This document shows positions 23,318 through 23,334 of a DNA stretch of 23,334 nt, one piece after another. Source of the DNA: Candidatus Atribacteria bacterium. Lineage in GTDB: Bacteria; Atribacterota; Phoenicimicrobiia; Phoenicimicrobiales; Phoenicimicrobiaceae. The stretch lies in NCBI GenBank assembly GCA_003513845.1, contig DOTB01000077.1, positions 1 through 23,334 on the forward strand, in the 5' to 3' direction. The translations under genes and the position numbers were made by a program. Positions within the stretch are counted from its first letter, which is position 1. Each line of letters begins with the position of its first letter. Below the pieces are notes generated by a model that saw only the letters and a list, made by a program, of their open reading frames with translations, made no database searches and was not told the DNA's origin.

Positions 23318-23334
23318 GTTAGTTGACAACTAGC
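23318..23334. repeat. Inverted repeat at window edge, possibly truncated
   Basis: GTTAGTTG (23318-23325) and CAACTAGC (23327-23334) pair with one wobble around a single A. It lies 11 nt after recO and touches the window edge, so its full extent and any T-run cannot be seen. Could be a terminator stem or another short repeat. Confidence 0.4.

Overview
The window is a strongly AT-rich, gene-dense bacterial segment with about twenty protein genes and one tRNA. All but one protein gene are on the + strand. Starts are often TTG or GTG (3717, 8327, 18745, 20075 TTG; rpsU GTG). The gene set is anaerobe-like: TAXI-type TRAP transport, a COG2509 flavoprotein, VanW, FloA, and a 7TM-HD phosphodiesterase. 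Gene order in the middle resembles Bacillus/Clostridia. Together with the many short palindromic repeats this suggests a low-GC Firmicutes-like lineage or an uncultured phylum such as Atribacterota. That assignment is inference from gene content and was not computed.

Layout. 1-2612: leader with a candidate promoter, COG2509 FAD oxidoreductase, surE, and a small two-TM protein. 2661-3385: pcm, then a convergent tRNA-Gly(CCC) with encoded CCA. 3386-3716: gene-free and repeat-rich. 3717-5930: VanW-family membrane protein and a secreted Zn-peptidase/deacylase-like protein. 5996-7090 (minus strand): membrane-anchored PpiC/SurA-type foldase with its own promoter and terminator. 7091-7495: divergent promoter region with an rpsU leader hairpin. 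7496-14984: rpsU, yqeY, terminator, nfeD, floA, a 148-aa unknown, phoH, pgpH and ybeY, matching the B. subtilis rpsU-yqeY-yqeZ-floA-...-phoH-yqfF-ybeY block. 15201-18705: TRAP cassette (TAXI receptor, DUF1850, fused 4TM/12TM permease). 18745-21100: two tandem CNNM/CBS membrane proteins. 21123-23307: DUF3048 (YerB-like), cdd, recO. In Bacillus ybeY is followed by dgkA-cdd-era-recO, so the TRAP cassette, CNNM pair and DUF3048 gene sit where dgkA/era would be.

Functionally, the window groups ribosome/RNA quality control (bS21, YqeY, PhoH, YbeY), membrane organisation and stress (NfeD, FloA, 7TM-HD c-di-AMP phosphodiesterase, PpiC foldase), solute uptake (TRAP), and salvage/repair (SurE, Cdd, Pcm, RecO).

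I did not find a clearly new defence, mobile or biosynthetic system. The most unusual material is non-coding or architectural: two families of near-perfect palindromes in intergenic gaps (one may supply the recO promoter, another the terminator of the foldase gene), a 98-nt out-of-frame overlap of pgpH and ybeY, structured leaders before rpsU and inside the TRAP operon, and two small unassigned proteins.
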